Source of the DNA: Paraferrimonas sedimenticola
GTDB taxonomy: Bacteria; Pseudomonadota; Gammaproteobacteria; Enterobacterales; Shewanellaceae
Assembly: GCF_002282855.1 (NCBI RefSeq)
Contig: NZ_NRIR01000003.1
Span: 248,001 to 312,000, forward strand
Direction of reading: 5' to 3'
DNA length: 64,000 nucleotides
The number at the start of each line of letters is the position of its first letter. Positions within the stretch are counted from its first letter, which is position 1. The notes beneath the pieces are model-generated. The model was not told the DNA's origin, ran no database searches, and saw only the letters and a program-made list of their open reading frames with translations. Below, one piece after another: positions 27,502-36,439 of this stretch. The translations under genes and the position numbers were made by a program.

Positions 27502-28005
27502 TTATCCGTTGGACTGTGCAAATTTGTTCTTTAGGTAGGGCATAAGCCCACCGGCATTAACCACTTCCATCAACTGCTCAGGAATGGTTTCACAGTCATA
27601 GCTGGTGCTTTGCGTGTGATTGATGACTTTACCATCCACTGGATTGACTTCTATTTGATCGCCTTGCGCAATCGCATCGATTTGGTCGCAGGTCACTACT
27701 ACCAAACCAAGGTTTAGAGCGTTTCGATAAAAGATGCGTGCAAAGGATTTTGCAACCACGGCTTTTACTCCAAGCTCAATGAGCGCTTGTGCGGCTTGCT
27801 CGCGCGAGGAACCTATCCCAAACGCATCGCCGCCAATCACCACATCACCGGCGTTCACCTCGGATGCGAAATTGGGGGCAATGGCCTCTAAGCAGTGGGC
27901 GGCCAATTCGGATAGCGGCGCTTTCATGTAAGCGCCTGGTGCCAATAAGTCGGTATCAATCTTGTCGCCAAATACCCAGGCTTTGCCGCAAATCTTGTCA
28001 GTCAT
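27502..28005 (-). CDS. LeuD-like small subunit of a (de)hydratase
   Basis: 167 residues, the length of archaeal/LeuD2-type small subunits instead of the longer enteric LeuD (about 200). Family blocks KAWVFGDKIDTDLLAPGAY and GGDAFGIGSSREQAA are clear, the latter being the substrate-binding swivel loop. It follows the large subunit gene by 9 bp. No leuA or leuB is nearby, and VOC and crotonase genes flank it, so a catabolic hydro-lyase is more likely than leucine synthesis, for example one acting on a methylated malate. Confidence 0.82.
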   Translation of the reverse strand: MTDKICGKAWVFGDKIDTDLLAPGAYMKAPLSELAAHCLEAIAPNFASEVNAGDVVIGGDAFGIGSSREQAAQALIELGVKAVVAKSFARIFYRNALNLGLVVVTCDQIDAIAQGDQIEVNPVDGKVINHTQSTSYDCETIPEQLMEVVNAGGLMPYLKNKFAQSNG

Positions 28006-28014
28006 GAGTCGTCC

Positions 28015-29304
28015 TTAGCCCAGTAGCTCGCGTGGATCGGTAATGATGCCGGTAACCGCACTGGCAGCTACCGTGTAAGGTGAGCCCAGATACACATTGG
28101 AATCTGGTGAGCCCATGCGGCCTTTGAAGTTGCGCGAGGTGCTTGAGAGGCAGTTTTCACCTTTGGCAATGGCACCTGCGCCCATGCCCGCACAAGCGCC
28201 ACATCCGGTCGGCAGTAAAATCGCTCCGGCTTCGGTAAGCGTGGCTAAAGTGCCGTCTTTAGCGGCGACTTCGGTGGTTTTGGCAGAAGCTGGTGCAATC
28301 AGTAGACGAGTACCCGCGGCGACCTTTTTGCCTTTCAGTACTTCCGCCGCCATTTTTAGATCCGACAACTTAGCGCCGGTACAGGCACCAATGTAGGCCT
28401 GATGGACTTTGACTTGCTCAAAGTTATCGACGCTGTGAGTGTTTTCTGGGCTGTGAGGAGCGGCCACCTGAGGCGATAGTTGACTGGCATCGAAATTGTG
28501 TACCGCTTCGTACTGCGCTCCTTCGTCAGAGCGCCAACTGAGTTGTGAGTCATCGATGTTCTGGCCTGTGTTGCGGATCCACTCAAGGGTGGTGGCGTCG
28601 GCTTCGATGATGCCGGTTTTAGCGCCGAGTTCAGCGGACATGTTACACAGCACCATACGCTCGTACATGGACATTTCAGCTACCGTGCTGCCGGCGTATT
28701 CCATTACTTTGTAGTTGTTGTTCATGCCTAGCTTGGCGCACAAGAACAGCATCATGTCCTTCGCGCTGACGCCGTGTTGAAGCTGACCTTCCCAATTTAG
28801 ACGCACGGTTTGCGGCACTTTCACCCAAATCTCGCCGGTGGCCAGCACGCCGGTCATCTCGGTTGCGCCAATACCCACCATGAAGGTACCAAAGGCACCG
28901 CCGGTGGGCGAGTGACTGTCGCCACCCACCAAGAACATGCCGGGCTTTAAGTGGCCTTGTTGGGGCAGCATCACGTGGCAAATGCCCTGCATGTCGTAAA
29001 AGTGTGCAATTTGATTGTCGTTGGCCCAACGGCGGGTGAGGGCGAGGATCTCGGCGCTTTCCGGGTCGGTAGCCGGTACAAAATGATCGCTAACCAGTAC
29101 GACTTTGCTTGGGTCGAAGACTTTGGCTCCCAGTTCTTCGAGACGTGATTTGACTCGACGCGGGCCACTGGAGTCATGCATTAACGCCAAATCAACGGCA
29201 CAAGTGACGATTTCATCTGGGCGAACCTGAGATTTACCACAGGCTTTGGCGATGATCTTTTGTGCCAATGTTTGCGGCGTAGATACGGCTTGTTCTAGGG
29301 CCAT
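28015..29304 (-). CDS. LeuC/homoaconitase-like large subunit
   Basis: 429 residues, the short (about 420) two-subunit type of the aconitase family. The 4Fe-4S cysteines lie in YIGACTGAKLSD and in PTGCGACAGMGAG. GGDSHSPTGGAFGTF is the usual substrate and cluster region. It dehydrates and rehydrates a 2- or 3-hydroxyacid together with the small subunit encoded next. The exact acid (isopropylmalate, homoaconitate or dimethylmalate type) cannot be read from sequence. It is first in an operon with leuD-like and VOC genes and divergent from a crotonase gene. Confidence 0.85.
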   Translation of the reverse strand: MALEQAVSTPQTLAQKIIAKACGKSQVRPDEIVTCAVDLALMHDSSGPRRVKSRLEELGAKVFDPSKVVLVSDHFVPATDPESAEILALTRRWANDNQIAHFYDMQGICHVMLPQQGHLKPGMFLVGGDSHSPTGGAFGTFMVGIGATEMTGVLATGEIWVKVPQTVRLNWEGQLQHGVSAKDMMLFLCAKLGMNNNYKVMEYAGSTVAEMSMYERMVLCNMSAELGAKTGIIEADATTLEWIRNTGQNIDDSQLSWRSDEGAQYEAVHNFDASQLSPQVAAPHSPENTHSVDNFEQVKVHQAYIGACTGAKLSDLKMAAEVLKGKKVAAGTRLLIAPASAKTTEVAAKDGTLATLTEAGAILLPTGCGACAGMGAGAIAKGENCLSSTSRNFKGRMGSPDSNVYLGSPYTVAASAVTGIITDPRELLG

Positions 29305-29474
29305 GCTAGCTCCAACGACTGTCTAGGGCGCGTCCACAACAGTTAACTCATTGAATAAAATGCGCTTGTGCTGAATAGGACGGCGGTGGTACTAATTATT
29401 GTTAGTTTTAATGGTGCGGTGTGCGCTTGGGGAATACAACTTAAGCCCGCTCATACACAGGGAATTTTTGATTA

Positions 29475-30245
29475 ATGTCAAGGGTAAGACTCGAGATTCA
29501 AGGCCAGCAAGCGCGGCTGATATTGGACCGCGCTGACAAGCGCAACGCCATGACCAAAGGTATGTGGCAGGACCTAATTGATCACTGCGACACACTCTCG
29601 AAAGGGGCGTCACAAGTGCGCGTAGTGGTGTTAGAAAGCGCCGGTGATAAGGCTTTTTGCGCTGGTGCAGACATCGCTGAGCTTAATCAGCAATTAGGCG
29701 ACGTTGCGGCCATGAAAGCCAGCCAAGACTTGGTACAACAGGCGCAAATACTTTTGGAGCAATTACCACAAGCGACAATTGCCAAAGTCCAAGGGGATTG
29801 TTTTGGTGGTGGTATGGGGCTAGCAGCCGCATGTGATTTTCGATTGTGCGTCGGTCATTCGCGCTTTGCAGTAACTCCGGCCAAGCTTGGTCTGTTGTAC
29901 AGTCTCGAAGACACTCAACGCTTGCTTAACCTAGTTGGATTGGCACGAGCGAAACAACTCTTGTTATTAGGACGTCCTATAAACGCCAGCACTGCTGAGG
30001 CTTGGGGTTTGGTCACCCAAGTGGTGGAAGCGGAACAACTCGATGACACTGTGGCTCAAATGATTGAGCATTTGGTAAGTGTCAGCGGACAGTCGATTGC
30101 GGGCATGAAACGCACTTTGGCGGCGTTAGCCATTGGAACGGATTTTGAGAGTGAAGTGCGCCAGTTGTTTAGTGACGCCTTTGAAAGTAAAGACTTCAAA
30201 GAAGGTGCGGCCGCCTTTCTACAAAAGCGACCGCCTAATTTTTAA
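29475..30245 (+). CDS. Crotonase-family protein lacking both hydratase glutamates
   Basis: 256 residues of the crotonase fold. The oxyanion-hole blocks SAGDKAFCAGADIAEL and QGDCFGGGMGLAAA are good, so CoA thioester binding is expected. The two catalytic glutamates of enoyl-CoA hydratase are absent: the first falls at Pro in FAVTPAKLGLLY, and the second at Gln in ARAKQLLLLG. It is therefore probably not a plain hydratase but an isomerase, hydrolase or other crotonase activity. It is divergent from the LeuCD-like operon across 170 bp that hold no other gene. Confidence 0.83.
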   Translation: MSRVRLEIQGQQARLILDRADKRNAMTKGMWQDLIDHCDTLSKGASQVRVVVLESAGDKAFCAGADIAELNQQLGDVAAMKASQDLVQQAQILLEQLPQATIAKVQGDCFGGGMGLAAACDFRLCVGHSRFAVTPAKLGLLYSLEDTQRLLNLVGLARAKQLLLLGRPINASTAEAWGLVTQVVEAEQLDDTVAQMIEHLVSVSGQSIAGMKRTLAALAIGTDFESEVRQLFSDAFESKDFKEGAAAFLQKRPPNF

Positions 30246-30293
30246 CTTTTTTGGGAGTAATGCGACTCTAAATTGTGTCACATCTACCCAGAG

Positions 30294-31025
30294 TTAGTTG
30301 GTTGAAGGTTTAGAAACTTCTATTAGCTTTTCAATATACTCTTTTGAACGGCGGGTACTAACAATTTCTCCTAAAGTCCATGGAAGTAATTGCTGTGGGT
30401 TATCGTCTGGCCCCATCGTCAACTCTATGATGTCCGACTCAGAAAAATCGTTTGAGTCTTTGCGATATTTCAAAAGTTGTACGTCAAAAGTTGAACTGCC
30501 ATATTTATGCTTAATTAAAATATTAAATATTTCGCCATCTTCTAAATCCGTGAAGGATACGCCGGGATTAATAATTGAGTACGGTATTCCTACTACAATA
30601 GTGTTGTCAGCTAGATAATCCGTTAATATGTAGTTCATCTGAAAAACGGTGTCATTGTCTCTGCCAATTTCATATACCCATTCGAACGTTCCAAAATCTA
30701 GTAATTCGCTGACTTCTTTCAGTACTCCATCTTCCACTTCGGCTTCCCTAAAGTCGATAATGGAATATACGTTTGAGAATTCGCTGTTGTCGCAGGCGTT
30801 AAGAACATCCTTCTCGAGTTCAGTTTCGAAGTATGTGTAGTGTATTACACCTGGGATGTTCGAATCTTTAGTTTCAGAACTATAGTGGTTTTCACTGCAG
30901 CCCAATTCAAAGTTTAGATCATTGTGCCATTGATAATTGGTGTTAGAGCCTGTCGATGGTTCGTCAGATTTACAACCCAATAACGCACAACTTAAGACTG
31001 TCACTATGAAAAGTTTTTTCAACAT
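30294..31025 (-). CDS. Predicted lipoprotein, unknown function
   Basis: 243 residues from the second ATG of an ATGATG pair at 31028/31025; the site AAGG fits the second better. The frame extends upstream but only through low-complexity, non-homologous-looking sequence. The signal peptide MLKKLFIVTVLSCALLGC has a lipobox with Cys18 followed by Lys, predicting outer-membrane sorting. The body is acidic and shows no family I recognise. The gene and its surroundings (30.3-31.4 kb) look AT-richer than the neighbours, so recent acquisition is possible. The 376 bp from 31026 to 31401 hold no other gene I can support. Confidence 0.6.
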   Translation of the reverse strand: MLKKLFIVTVLSCALLGCKSDEPSTGSNTNYQWHNDLNFELGCSENHYSSETKDSNIPGVIHYTYFETELEKDVLNACDNSEFSNVYSIIDFREAEVEDGVLKEVSELLDFGTFEWVYEIGRDNDTVFQMNYILTDYLADNTIVVGIPYSIINPGVSFTDLEDGEIFNILIKHKYGSSTFDVQLLKYRKDSNDFSESDIIELTMGPDDNPQQLLPWTLGEIVSTRRSKEYIEKLIEVSKPSTN

Positions 31026-31401
31026 CATTCCCTTAATTAAAAAATTGACTATATAACTCCTGTAATCAGGCGCAATTATCATATTTGTTCGGGCTATATA
31101 TTGCCTGCAATTTGCTGACATGTTGCGAGGAATTGTAATCCTTGTAGGCATGCTGAGTATGCTTGTTCCCCTCCGTGTGACGCTTCTCGCAAAATATTGC
31201 TGTTGATCAATGTGACAATTTTTAATCAATGAACTATTTACCAGATTTAAATTGATGAAAGGGTTTAAGTACTCAATCTTGCTGGCGCAAAGACGACAGA
31301 ACAAAAGCAGCAAGAATGAAAAGACTTTGAGCTACTTTATAAATATTGAGCGTCATTAGCTCTAAATCTAGCTCTAGGTGTACACATTTTATGTGCGACG
31401 A

Positions 31402-31743
31402 CTAGGCTTGCTGGTCTTCGTCCGGCGAAAGTTTTGCGTTAGCATCGGATTGGTTTCTTGCCATTTCGAGGCGCGCTCGAGCATTGGCTTTTTCTCTAAA
31501 TGCCCATACGTAGGTAGCGCCAAGGCCCAGCACTAACACACCAGGCACTGCAATCTCCGCGGGTAATCCCAATTTTATCGCCGCCGCGGCAATCACTCCT
31601 GCAAGGGTGGTATAGCCGATAAAACTGCCAAAGCCCGGGATGAACAAGAGCCCGATGCCAATTAGGCCCGCGGCACCTAGCATCGGGCCGCCGATGAACA
31701 GCAGGGCGAGCAGCAACAAGGCTCCAGCAATGATTTTTACCAC
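31402..31743 (-). CDS. Small membrane protein, unknown
   Basis: 113 residues with three hydrophobic helices rich in Gly, Ala and Leu (ALLLLALLFIGGPMLGAAG, GFGSFIGYTTLAGVIAAAA, VPGVLVLGLGATYVWAF), then a polar, charged tail. I know no function for it. The start ATG at 31743 is plausible, with AAAAGG about 6 bases upstream. It stands alone between a lipoprotein gene and the DUF4920 gene. Confidence 0.65.
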   Translation of the reverse strand: MVKIIAGALLLLALLFIGGPMLGAAGLIGIGLLFIPGFGSFIGYTTLAGVIAAAAIKLGLPAEIAVPGVLVLGLGATYVWAFREKANARARLEMARNQSDANAKLSPDEDQQA

Positions 31744-31841
31744 AAAACACCTTTTGTACTATGAGTGGTCAACACGCCGCTAATCTATCACATTTGAGCG
31801 TGGAAAATGGAGGCGTATAGCGCTCGACTGGCATAGAAACG

Positions 31842-31869
31842 AAAAAGCTCTGGGCTATGCCAGAGCTTT
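31842..31869 (-). terminator. Terminator after DUF4920 gene
   Basis: AAAGCTCTGG (31844-31853) and CCAGAGCTTT (31860-31869) form a perfect stem with a 6-base loop, followed by U's on the minus strand. Confidence 0.85.
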
Positions 31870-31889
31870 CAAATGTTGACCAGTGATTA

Positions 31890-32372
31890 TCAGTTAATAA
31901 TCTCGACCCCGGTAGGCGCTAGCTGATACACCACCATAGGTTCAGTGATACTCGCTGGGTCAAACTTCTCGCCAGCGTCTTCTGCAAAGTGAGCCATGCG
32001 CGCTCGAGTTTGCTCGATGCTTAGGTTCATGGCTTTCAGCTGGCCTTTCACCAAGCAGTCTTTACCGCGGGCGCTCATTGGGAATACCATGTCACCGTCG
32101 CGAACTTTTACGCGAAGCTCTGGACGTTGATCCGCCGAGGCCACCGTTAGCCAGCACCCTTTCTTGGCACAAACGCCGGTGACTTTGCCGCTTATGGTCA
32201 CAGGTGCTTCCAAATAGTCATCCGGGCTGTCTAAGATGGTGTCTACCGAAATCGCCTCCGAGCCATCTACGGGCTCACCAAACTGCATACTCGGTACCGC
32301 AAATACGGCTCCGGACCAGGCCCCAACCCATGTAAACAGGACGCCGGCTAGGGCTGCCATTAAGCGCTTCAT
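31890..32372 (-). CDS. DUF4920 exported protein
   Basis: 160 residues with a signal peptide (about 1-25, ending GAVFA) and a DUF4920 domain. The domain is recognised by VTISGKVTGVCAKKGCWLTV, in which the CxxxGCW motif is the family hallmark, and by GKDCLVKGQL. The domain is OB-like; the Cys pair suggests metal or redox binding, but the role is unknown. AGGAAAG precedes the ATG. It has its own terminator and seems monocistronic. Confidence 0.8.
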   Translation of the reverse strand: MKRLMAALAGVLFTWVGAWSGAVFAVPSMQFGEPVDGSEAISVDTILDSPDDYLEAPVTISGKVTGVCAKKGCWLTVASADQRPELRVKVRDGDMVFPMSARGKDCLVKGQLKAMNLSIEQTRARMAHFAEDAGEKFDPASITEPMVVYQLAPTGVEIIN

Positions 32373-32450
32373 ACTCTTTCCTCGCTTGTCACATTAGTGT
32401 TGTAAGTTTAGTTGCTAAACGCAGTATACAGCGCCTTGGCTCATTCCTTG

Positions 32451-33365
32451 TTACGATTTCGCTTTAGCCAATATCTCGCTTGGGTGCGCACACCACACAT
32501 CCAGCGCCATCAGGGCTTCGAGCATTTTCTCAAGCTTTCCAATGCGATGGGGTTGTCCCATTAGCCAAGGATGAATGTTAAGCGTCAACATGCGGCCACC
32601 ACTCGCTTGTGCTTCATTGATCAGCATATGAGCCGCATCGAGCACCTGTTCGACATAGCTGTCTTCGCTGTGCAGGTTGTTCTGAATGATAAATCGGTCC
32701 TCGAGCTCGTTGCTTAATGGCATCGCCCACAGGGCACCATTGTCGGTGTGCTGCGGGTAGGGCATGTCATCATTAACCCAATCCGCGCAGTAGTCGATGC
32801 CGTTCGCCGCCAAAATGTCCGGCGTGTTGGTACTTTGGTTGCGAGCTGGACTCAGCCACCCCTTAACCGCCTGTCCGCTGAGCTCTCGCAAACTCGACAA
32901 AGCTTGAGCCACTTGCTCTGATTCCTGCGCTTTGTCCTGACCGCCGTAGTGCAAGGCGTCCATGTGCAAGCCGTGGCAAAGGATTTCGTCGCCTCGATTG
33001 ACTATGGTGTCTAACAGATACGGGTTGCGCTCGGCTAACACTGAGTTGAACGCGAAACTGGCTTTGATGCCGAATCGGTCAAAGGCCTCCAAAAAGCGAA
33101 AGATACCAATGCGGTTACCGTAATCGCGCAGACTAAAGTGGCGCAAATCCGGGTAGGGCATGGTCATCCCGCCAGGGACTTTAAACGGCTTACCCTGCTG
33201 ATTGAGCGGAAAGACCTGCAGCGGCACATTGATCCACAATGCCAGTTTTTTGCCCTGTGGCCACTCCACTTTTGAACGGTTGGCCAACATGGACCAATCG
33301 TAGCGCTCGTGATCCATGCCATAGCTGCGCTCTGGGTAATTCAGATAATCGTCGTTAATGGACAT
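32451..33365 (-). CDS. PuuE-like polysaccharide-deacetylase-fold hydrolase B
   Basis: 304 residues from the ATG at 33365, which overlaps the stop of the preceding gene by one base (TAATG), so the two are coupled. It has the NodB/polysaccharide deacetylase fold with the PuuE-branch signature RDYGNRIGIFRFLEAF (about 72-87) and a His strand (EILCHGLHMDALHYGG). PuuE is an allantoinase recruited from deacetylases, and related enzymes open cyclic imides. A C–N ring-opening or amide hydrolysis is therefore more likely than sugar deacetylation. It is a diverged paralogue of the gene just upstream. A longer reading frame starting further upstream exists, but lies inside the neighbour. Confidence 0.8.
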   Translation of the reverse strand: MSINDDYLNYPERSYGMDHERYDWSMLANRSKVEWPQGKKLALWINVPLQVFPLNQQGKPFKVPGGMTMPYPDLRHFSLRDYGNRIGIFRFLEAFDRFGIKASFAFNSVLAERNPYLLDTIVNRGDEILCHGLHMDALHYGGQDKAQESEQVAQALSSLRELSGQAVKGWLSPARNQSTNTPDILAANGIDYCADWVNDDMPYPQHTDNGALWAMPLSNELEDRFIIQNNLHSEDSYVEQVLDAAHMLINEAQASGGRMLTLNIHPWLMGQPHRIGKLEKMLEALMALDVWCAHPSEILAKAKS

Positions 33366-34309
33366 TAGCGCTTTCCTCCATTGACAGCCGCAATGCTCGC
33401 GAGGCTCGAGTCGTAGTAGTTTTGCATGTAGTACTGGGCAATCTCTCGTCCGGTAGCCACCCAAATGTCGTCATGGCTAGTGATGTACTCCAGCGCTTCT
33501 TCAAAGGCTTTTAAGCGGTGAGGGCAGGACACTTGATAGTTGTGGGTCGGAATACACATGATGGTGCCCGATTGCTCGCCTTCTGCGTACAAGCGGTCAA
33601 AATTGTCTTTGAGCATTTGGCCGTATCGGCGCGGTTCGACTTTGTTTACGACGTAAGCGATGGTGTCATTCATTTCCAACGAATAGGGAATGGAGATGAA
33701 GCGTTTGCCACTGCGGGTGTGAATGGGGGTTGGCTGATCGTCGTGGAACAAGTCGCAGGTGTAAAAGCCTGCCTCATCGCCAAACAACTCAGTGCCCACT
33801 TCGGCAAACAAGTCCAACGTATTCTCTGAGTGGCTTAAGGCTGGTGCTAAGTAACCCGCGCACTTTTGTCCGGTGGCCTGATAGATGGTTTCCATCGAGT
33901 CTTTGATCATCGCTCGCTCTTGCACCTCGGACATGCCGTAGGTGTAGCGAGTGTTGTAGATGCCGTGGCTAAAGAACTCCCAATTGCGCTCTTTGCACAT
34001 TTCAATGATTTCTGGATGGTGCTGACAAAGCGCGGTCGACAGCGAGATAGACCCGCGAATGCCGTACTTGTCCAAAAGCTCCATCTGCCGCACATGTCCG
34101 ACGCGGTTACCGTAGTCGCGGATGCCGTAGCCGCCGATGTCGGGTAGCGGACGTGGCCACGCCTGGCGATGCGGATTAGCGGGCGGATTTAGCTCGTAAA
34201 ACTCAATGTTGGGGGCGACCCAGAATGCCATGCGCTTGCCGTCAGGCCACTGGATTTTGGGACGGTCTTTGTAGGGCCAATAGTCGTAGAAACCGGGATC
34301 GGATTTCAT
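33365..34309 (-). CDS. PuuE-like polysaccharide-deacetylase-fold hydrolase A
   Basis: 314 residues. Signature strands are IRDYGNRVGHVRQMELLDKY and WEFFSHGIYNTRYTYG; both match the PuuE-like branch. There is no signal peptide, so it is cytoplasmic, unlike most polysaccharide deacetylases. AAGGAG stands 7 bases before the ATG. It sits 31 bp behind the isochorismatase-fold gene and is coupled to a second copy downstream. Two such copies suggest either a heteromer or two related substrates. PuuE itself works without metal; I have not assigned metal ligands here. Confidence 0.8.
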   Translation of the reverse strand: MKSDPGFYDYWPYKDRPKIQWPDGKRMAFWVAPNIEFYELNPPANPHRQAWPRPLPDIGGYGIRDYGNRVGHVRQMELLDKYGIRGSISLSTALCQHHPEIIEMCKERNWEFFSHGIYNTRYTYGMSEVQERAMIKDSMETIYQATGQKCAGYLAPALSHSENTLDLFAEVGTELFGDEAGFYTCDLFHDDQPTPIHTRSGKRFISIPYSLEMNDTIAYVVNKVEPRRYGQMLKDNFDRLYAEGEQSGTIMCIPTHNYQVSCPHRLKAFEEALEYITSHDDIWVATGREIAQYYMQNYYDSSLASIAAVNGGKR

Positions 34310-34340
34310 GGCTCACTCCTTGTGATTTCAGCCTGAATTC

Positions 34341-35012
34341 TTATTTTTCGTCCTGTTGAGACAGATAAGTCATAACTTCGTCCACCGACACCACATCAGC
34401 GTACTTCAGCGCCAAGTCGGTGAGGTTGGCGTAGTGATAGCTTTCGTGCTTATCCGCCACACACTCCTCAGGCACGATAGTGCGATAACCGCGGGACAAT
34501 GAATCTACTGCAGTGGCGCGCACACAACCTGAGGTCGAGCCGCCAGTGATGATCACTGTGTCCACCTGATGCCAAACCAACAGGCTTTGCAGCTGAGTTT
34601 CGAAAAACGCTGACGGCATTTTCTTTAAGTACACCACGTCTTTGACGCGATCAATGTCGAGGCGGTCGTCAAACTCTGAGCGGCGCGAGTCAAACTTAAT
34701 GTTTTGCAGGCTGTCGGGGGTGTCGGTGCGGGTGCCCCAAATACCGGCGTCTTCGCCCGATTCCATGTAAGCCACATGAGTCCAAACAACTGGCCAGCCC
34801 AACTCGCGAAAACGTTGTGACAGCTCGTTGATGTACTGCATTTGCTTGGGGTCGGTTTCATAGGCCGTGGCAAACTCGTCAGTACAGGTGTAGGCCTTTT
34901 GAGGGTCTATATTGACAAGTACGGCTTTTCGACCAAAACCAAAGCGTTTGCGCGCTGGGTTGTTGATCACGTCAAAGTAGATTTCTTTGGCGGTTTTATC
35001 TGTGGTTTGCAT
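34341..35012 (-). CDS. Isochorismatase-fold cysteine hydrolase (amidase)
   Basis: 223 residues. The Cys-Lys-Asp triad of the family is D36 (VLVNIDPQKAYT), K130 (YLKKMPSAFF) and C163 (GGSTSGCVRATAVDS). The SAFF and GCVRATA blocks match N-carbamoylsarcosine amidase and maleamate amidase more than isochorismatase. It should hydrolyse an amide or carbamoyl group in the cytoplasm. It is the first gene of the operon with two PuuE-like hydrolases and is divergent from the glutaryl-CoA-dehydrogenase-like gene. AGAGG precedes the ATG. Confidence 0.85.
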   Translation of the reverse strand: MQTTDKTAKEIYFDVINNPARKRFGFGRKAVLVNIDPQKAYTCTDEFATAYETDPKQMQYINELSQRFRELGWPVVWTHVAYMESGEDAGIWGTRTDTPDSLQNIKFDSRRSEFDDRLDIDRVKDVVYLKKMPSAFFETQLQSLLVWHQVDTVIITGGSTSGCVRATAVDSLSRGYRTIVPEECVADKHESYHYANLTDLALKYADVVSVDEVMTYLSQQDEK

Positions 35013-35239
35013 GGCGAGACCTCTTCATTTGAATCAATTTCTGGTTTGACTTTTATCAACGTATTTCCTGTGGAAATTATCAACAATCGATGTTGAGCTT
35101 TTGTTGCGCACCTAGGTGGTGCCAAGTCAGATGTAATTCTGTGCGGGAAAGACATCAATCAAATCAAGAAGCTGGAATCAGTTATACGCAATAACCCAGG
35201 TTAACGCAAGATTAACCAAAGGCCCAAAAGGAGTCAGAA
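35013..35239. promoter_or_regulatory. Divergent promoter region with three palindromes
   Basis: These 227 bp hold no gene. They contain a TTTCC/GGAAA inverted repeat flanked by two TATCAAC copies near 35055-35085, a perfect CACCTAGGTG palindrome (35109-35118), and GGTTAA (35199-35204) with TTAACC (35212-35217) just before the + ribosome site. One or more are likely operators for the divergent operons. No regulator gene is adjacent. Confidence 0.45.
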
Positions 35240-36418
35240 GTGGCAGTATTAAGTAATTGGGACGACATTCTACATTTGGACCGTCAGCTCAGCGAAGATG
35301 AGCGGATGATCCGCGATATGGCACACAGCTTTTGCCAAACCGAATTGATGCCAGGGATCCTTGAGGCCAACCGCCACGAGAACTTTGACCCTAATGTGAT
35401 GCGTCAGTTTGGCGAAGTGGGCCTTCTGGGCGCTACCATCAATGGTTACAACTGTTCTGGGGTTAACTATGTCAGCTATGGCCTTGTGGCTCGCGAAGTC
35501 GAGCGCGTCGATAGCGGATATCGCTCGGCGATGAGCGTACAGTCTTCACTGGTGATGCATCCTATCCATAAGTTTGGCTCAGAAGCGCAACGTGAAAAGT
35601 ATTTACCTAAACTTGCCAGCGGCGAGTGGATTGGCTGTTTTGGTCTAACCGAACCGGATTCGGGCTCGGATCCCGCCAGCATGAAAACCCGTGCCAAGAA
35701 GGTGCCGGGTGGTTATCAGTTAACTGGCTCGAAAATGTGGATCACCAACTCGCCAATCGCGGACGTGTTTGTGGTTTGGGCCAAAAACGAAGCAGAAAAC
35801 GATGCCATTTGCGGCTTTGTGCTTGAGAAGGGCATGGCAGGCCTTTCAGCGCCTAAGATTGAAGGCAAGCTATCGCTGCGCTCGTCTATCACTGGTGAGA
35901 TTGTGATGGATCAGGTGTTCGTTCCAGAAGAGAACATGTTTCCAGATGTGCGCGGACTGCGCGGGCCATTTAGCTGCTTGAATATGGCGCGCTACGGCAT
36001 TTCGTGGGGTGCAATAGGTGCGGCTGAATTCTGCTGGCATGCAGCTCGTCAATACGGTCTGGATCGCAAGCAATTTAACAAGCCTTTGGCGCAAACTCAG
36101 TTGTTCCAAACCAAATTGGCCAACATGCAAACCGAAATCAGCTTGGGTCTGCAAGGCTCGCTGCAAGTCGGTCGCATCATTGATTCGGGCGATTGGGACC
36201 CAACCATGATTTCGCTAGTGAAGCGCAATAACTGTGGTAAAGCCTTGGACATTGCCCGTCAATCTCGCGACATGCATGGCGGTAATGGTATTGCTGACGA
36301 GTTCCACGTGATCCGTCACATGATCAATTTGGAAACTGTGAACACCTACGAAGGTACTTATGATATTCACGGTTTGATTCTGGGCCGTGCCCAGACCGGT
36401 TTGCAGGCGTTTTTCTAA
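35240..36418 (+). CDS. gcdH: Glutaryl-CoA dehydrogenase-like acyl-CoA dehydrogenase
   Basis: 392 residues, full length for the family, starting at a GTG with AAAGGAG before it. The catalytic base is E371 in [12 protein letters not shown]. Residues that hold the second carboxylate of glutaryl-CoA in known enzymes are kept: E88, R95 and S96 in [15 protein letters not shown]. It is expected to oxidise and probably decarboxylate glutaryl-CoA, or a close dicarboxylyl-CoA, using FAD. It starts a + strand operon with an unknown gene, a methyltransferase and a small unknown gene, divergent from amide hydrolases. No CoA ligase or transferase is nearby to feed it. Confidence 0.87.
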   Translation: MAVLSNWDDILHLDRQLSEDERMIRDMAHSFCQTELMPGILEANRHENFDPNVMRQFGEVGLLGATINGYNCSGVNYVSYGLVAREVERVDSGYRSAMSVQSSLVMHPIHKFGSEAQREKYLPKLASGEWIGCFGLTEPDSGSDPASMKTRAKKVPGGYQLTGSKMWITNSPIADVFVVWAKNEAENDAICGFVLEKGMAGLSAPKIEGKLSLRSSITGEIVMDQVFVPEENMFPDVRGLRGPFSCLNMARYGISWGAIGAAEFCWHAARQYGLDRKQFNKPLAQTQLFQTKLANMQTEISLGLQGSLQVGRIIDSGDWDPTMISLVKRNNCGKALDIARQSRDMHGGNGIADEFHVIRHMINLETVNTYEGTYDIHGLILGRAQTGLQAFF

Positions 36419-36439
36419 AGCCGACAAAAGGAGCTTGTT

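Noticed and set aside
27502-29304. leuC and leuD of leucine synthesis
   Set aside because: There is no leuA or leuB nearby, the subunits are of the short type, and the neighbours are VOC and crotonase genes. Kept as LeuCD-like.
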